Below, in pieces: positions 5,165-7,468 of a stretch of 7,468 bases of DNA (its first letter is position 1; every line of letters begins with the position of its first letter). A program made the position numbers and the translations under genes. The notes beneath the pieces were generated by a model that saw only the letters and a program-made list of their open reading frames with translations, made no database searches and was not told the DNA's origin. The DNA lies in the NCBI GenBank assembly GCA_002296125.1, contig DBHI01000041.1, positions 1 through 7,468 of the forward strand, read 5' to 3'. Origin of the DNA: Anaerolineales bacterium UBA832 (GTDB lineage: Bacteria; Chloroflexota; Anaerolineae; Anaerolineales; UBA11657).

Positions 5165-7468
5165 GGTTTTGATTTGTTGAATTGTTAGTATTTATATTTG
5201 TATTAGTCTGTAATAATGCTTCTGCAAATACTTCTTCTACTCTGTCAACTAAAACGAATTTCAGTTGTTGTCGTGTCTCTGTAGGTATATCATCTAAGTC
5301 TTTTTCGTTACGTTTAGGTAGGACCAGTGTAGAAAGTCCAGCTCTATGTGCAGCTATCACTTTTTCTTTTATACCACCTACAGGTAGGACCTGTCCTTGA
5401 AGCGTAATTTCGCCTGTCATACCTACTTCAGGTTTAACAGGTTGATGTGAGAATAATGAAGCAAATGCAGTTGCGATTGTGACTCCTGCGGAAGGACCAT
5501 CCTTTGGTATTGAACCAGATGGTACATGTAGATGAATGTCATGCCTCTGATAATGATTTTGTGGTAGTCCTAATATATCACTATTGGCTCTTACAAATGA
5601 TAGAGCAGCCTTTGCTGATTCTTGCATTACATCACCAAGTTGTCCTGTCATTTGAAATCCTTTTTCTCCTGGCATTTTAGTTGCTTCGATGAAAAGAACA
5701 TCACCACCAAATGGAGTCCAAGCTACACCGGTAGCTACACCAGGTACGGCTGTCCGTGTAGCTACTTCATCGATAAAAAAATGTTCTGGTTGTCCAAGAA
5801 AATCTATAAGTCTCTTTACATTAATTGTAGCTTGCTTGAACTTGTTGTCAGTAATGCCAGTAGCTACCTTTCTGCAGATTCTACCTATTTTGCGTTCGAG
5901 ATTACGTACACCTGATTCTCTTGTGTAATGACGTATGACTTCAATTATTGCATCTGGCTTAAATTTTATTTCTCTTTGGCGTAGACCATGCTCTGTGATT
6001 TGTCTGGGTATTAGATAGTCTAATGCGATATTGAGTTTTTCATTTTCAGTATATCCTGACATTTGTAGTATTTCCATCCTGTCTCTTAGAGGTGAAGGTA
6101 TTGGCTCTAGTGTGTTAGCCGTAGTTATGAAAAAGACTTGTGAAAGATCAAAATCTACATCTAGATAATTGTCACGAAATGCTTTGTTTTGCTCAGGGTC
6201 CAATAATTCAAGTAATGCAGATGCGGGATCACCTCGAAAATCAGTGCCAATTTTATCAACTTCATCTAGCATGAATACTGGATTTTTGGTTTCACATCTT
6301 CGGATGCTTTGTATTATTCTTCCGGGCATTGCACCTATGTAGGTTCTTCGGTGTCCGCGTATTTCAGCTTCGTCACGCATTCCTCCTAGAGAGATTCGGA
6401 CAAAATTTCTATTCATGGCTCTTGCTATTGATTGACCTAGAGAAGTTTTTCCTACGCCCGGTGGACCAACTAGGCAAAGTATTATTCCTTCTCGGATGTT
6501 TTGATTTTTATTGGTTTTGTTTATACGATTGTGTTTTCTTTCTAGTCTAAGTTTTCGTACTGATAGGAATTCTAATATTCGTTCTTTAACTTGGTCGAGG
6601 CCGTGATGGTCTTCATCTAAAGCCTGTTTAGCAGATTTTATATTGAGTACATTGGGACTAAGATTATTCCATGGTAGTGAAGTAAGAGTGTCAAGGTATG
6701 TCCTGATTACTCCATATTCTGCTGATGCAGCAGGTAGTTTAGATAGTCGTGCTAGTTCTCTTCTTGCTTCTTTCTCTGCATCTTCTGGGAGTTTAGATTC
6801 ATTTATTTTTTTGTCAAATTCATTTAGTTCTATTGATTGTTCGTCATCTTCACCTAATTCTCGTTGTATTGCTTTTAGTTGTTCTCTAAGAAAGTATTCA
6901 CGTTGTGTACCTTCCATTACTGTGTGAGCATCTTTTTGTAGTTTGTAACCTAATTCTAGTACTTCAATTTCCCTTCCCAGTATAGTTAATATTTTCTTTA
7001 ATTTTGTGGAAACCTTACTGGTTTCAAGTAGTTGCTGTGCAACTTCTAAGTCTATTCTAAGGTATGTAGCTACTGTGTATGCTAGTTGTTTTGGATCAGC
7101 CACATTAAGTGCACTAGGTATCATTTCATCAGGGATTGAAGGTATGAGATGAGCTAGTTTTTCGAATTGTTTTGATGTTGTTCTTACTAATGCTTCTATT
7201 TTAATTCCTGTCTCATTTGTTTCTGGATGTAGGTTGATGTTAGCTTTAAGATATGGATCTGTTTCAACATAGTCAGCAATTTTTATGCGTGCTATGCCTT
7301 GAGTAAGTATGCGAATAGTTCCATCCGGTGTTTTCATTAACTTATGGACAACGGCTGCAGTACCTATATTAAATAGCTGATCAGGATTAGGAGTTTCTAG
7401 TTTTGAGTTTTTACTAGTCACTAATCCTATAATTTTATTTGTTAATGTAGCGTCTTCTATAAGATTTA
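5154..7468 (-). CDS. lon: ATP-dependent protease Lon (endopeptidase La), N-terminus cut by window edge
   Basis: LonA-type AAA+ serine protease that unfolds and degrades damaged and regulatory proteins as a hexamer in the cytoplasm. The frame is open to the right edge, and GTG 7421 is an internal valine codon, because 15 further codons upstream (ending in KIIGLV) continue the usual Lon N-domain. The true start is therefore outside the window. Counting from that valine, the substrate-binding N domain reaches about 125 and a coiled-coil region about 165-225. The AAA+ module follows, with Walker A GPPGVGKT (319-326), Walker B FMLDEVDK (383-390) and sensor-1 TTAN (433-436). The protease domain carries KDGPSAGVT (640-648) with catalytic S644 and GGIKEK (682-687) with K687, spaced 43 residues apart as in E. 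coli S679/K722. All catalytic residues are present. The last 18 residues are an Asn/Thr-rich tail, and a short polar insert (about 300-311) precedes Walker A. It is the first gene of the run seen here and overlaps the next gene by 11 bases. Confidence 0.98.
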   Translation of the reverse strand, partial: NLIEDATLTNKIIGLVTSKNSKLETPNPDQLFNIGTAAVVHKLMKTPDGTIRILTQGIARIKIADYVETDPYLKANINLHPETNETGIKIEALVRTTSKQFEKLAHLIPSIPDEMIPSALNVADPKQLAYTVATYLRIDLEVAQQLLETSKVSTKLKKILTILGREIEVLELGYKLQKDAHTVMEGTQREYFLREQLKAIQRELGEDDEQSIELNEFDKKINESKLPEDAEKEARRELARLSKLPAASAEYGVIRTYLDTLTSLPWNNLSPNVLNIKSAKQALDEDHHGLDQVKERILEFLSVRKLRLERKHNRINKTNKNQNIREGIILCLVGPPGVGKTSLGQSIARAMNRNFVRISLGGMRDEAEIRGHRRTYIGAMPGRIIQSIRRCETKNPVFMLDEVDKIGTDFRGDPASALLELLDPEQNKAFRDNYLDVDFDLSQVFFITTANTLEPIPSPLRDRMEILQMSGYTENEKLNIALDYLIPRQITEHGLRQREIKFKPDAIIEVIRHYTRESGVRNLERKIGRICRKVATGITDNKFKQATINVKRLIDFLGQPEHFFIDEVATRTAVPGVATGVAWTPFGGDVLFIEATKMPGEKGFQMTGQLGDVMQESAKAALSFVRANSDILGLPQNHYQRHDIHLHVPSGSIPKDGPSAGVTIATAFASLFSHQPVKPEVGMTGEITLQGQVLPVGGIKEKVIAAHRAGLSTLVLPKRNEKDLDDIPTETRQQLKFVLVDRVEEVFAEALLQTNTNINTNNSTNQNLDS

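Noticed and set aside
5378..5397. Small near-palindrome CAGGTAGGACCTG within lon
   Set aside because: Short, inside conserved protease codons, not repeated as a spaced array and not followed by a T-tract; explained by coding sequence.
5182..6927. Several plus-strand open frames of 72-97 codons opposite lon
   Set aside because: They are antisense shadows of highly conserved Lon coding sequence; their translations are low-complexity or Ser/Phe/Leu-rich with no known domain.
7419..7421. GTG as the start codon of lon
   Set aside because: The frame continues upstream to the window edge with residues typical of the Lon N domain (KIIGLV before it), so this is an internal valine and the start is outside the window.
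1..7468. CRISPR array, tRNA/rRNA gene, insertion sequence or prophage signature
   Set aside because: No spaced direct repeats, cloverleaf, transposase or terminal inverted repeats seen; coding sequence fills nearly the whole window.

Overview
The window is an AT-rich bacterial segment with all five genes on the minus strand. Read in the direction of transcription (right to left) the order is: lon, a PHP/AlbA-type multidomain protein, a MogA/MoaB-type molybdopterin adenylyltransferase, a YfhO-family membrane protein, and the start of a second polytopic membrane protein that looks like a GT-C glycosyltransferase. The genes overlap or are at most about 38 bases apart, and no terminator-like hairpin is visible between them, so one polycistronic unit is likely. 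The window cuts lon at its 5' end and the last membrane protein at its 3' end.

Organism: the Lon protein has the ordinary bacterial LonA architecture, so the source is a bacterium. Low GC, long polytopic YfhO/GT-C proteins and the style of the Lon linker would fit an AT-rich environmental lineage, for example marine Chloroflexota such as SAR202. This is a guess from protein style, and no marker gene here proves it.

Layout: 5154-7468 is lon (N-terminal part missing). 3431-5164 is a 577-residue protein with an N-terminal PHP metallophosphoesterase carrying a full set of metal ligands, a middle AlbA_2/Schlafen-type putative nucleic-acid-binding domain, an Asn/Lys/Ser-rich linker, and a C-terminal domain that I cannot name. 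2893-3477 is the Moco adenylyltransferase. 641-2857 is the YfhO protein. 1-657 is the GT-C-like protein, open to the window edge. There is no gene-free stretch longer than about 40 bases, and I see no RNA genes, mobile elements, CRISPR arrays or integration signatures.

How the genes work together: there is no obvious single pathway. Lon is protein quality control, mogA is cofactor synthesis, and the two membrane proteins probably act together on a lipid-linked sugar or cell-surface glycan. The least explained member is the PHP-AlbA_2 protein. Its domains suggest a metal-dependent phosphoesterase or nuclease directed to nucleic acid, and it is the main candidate for new biology here.
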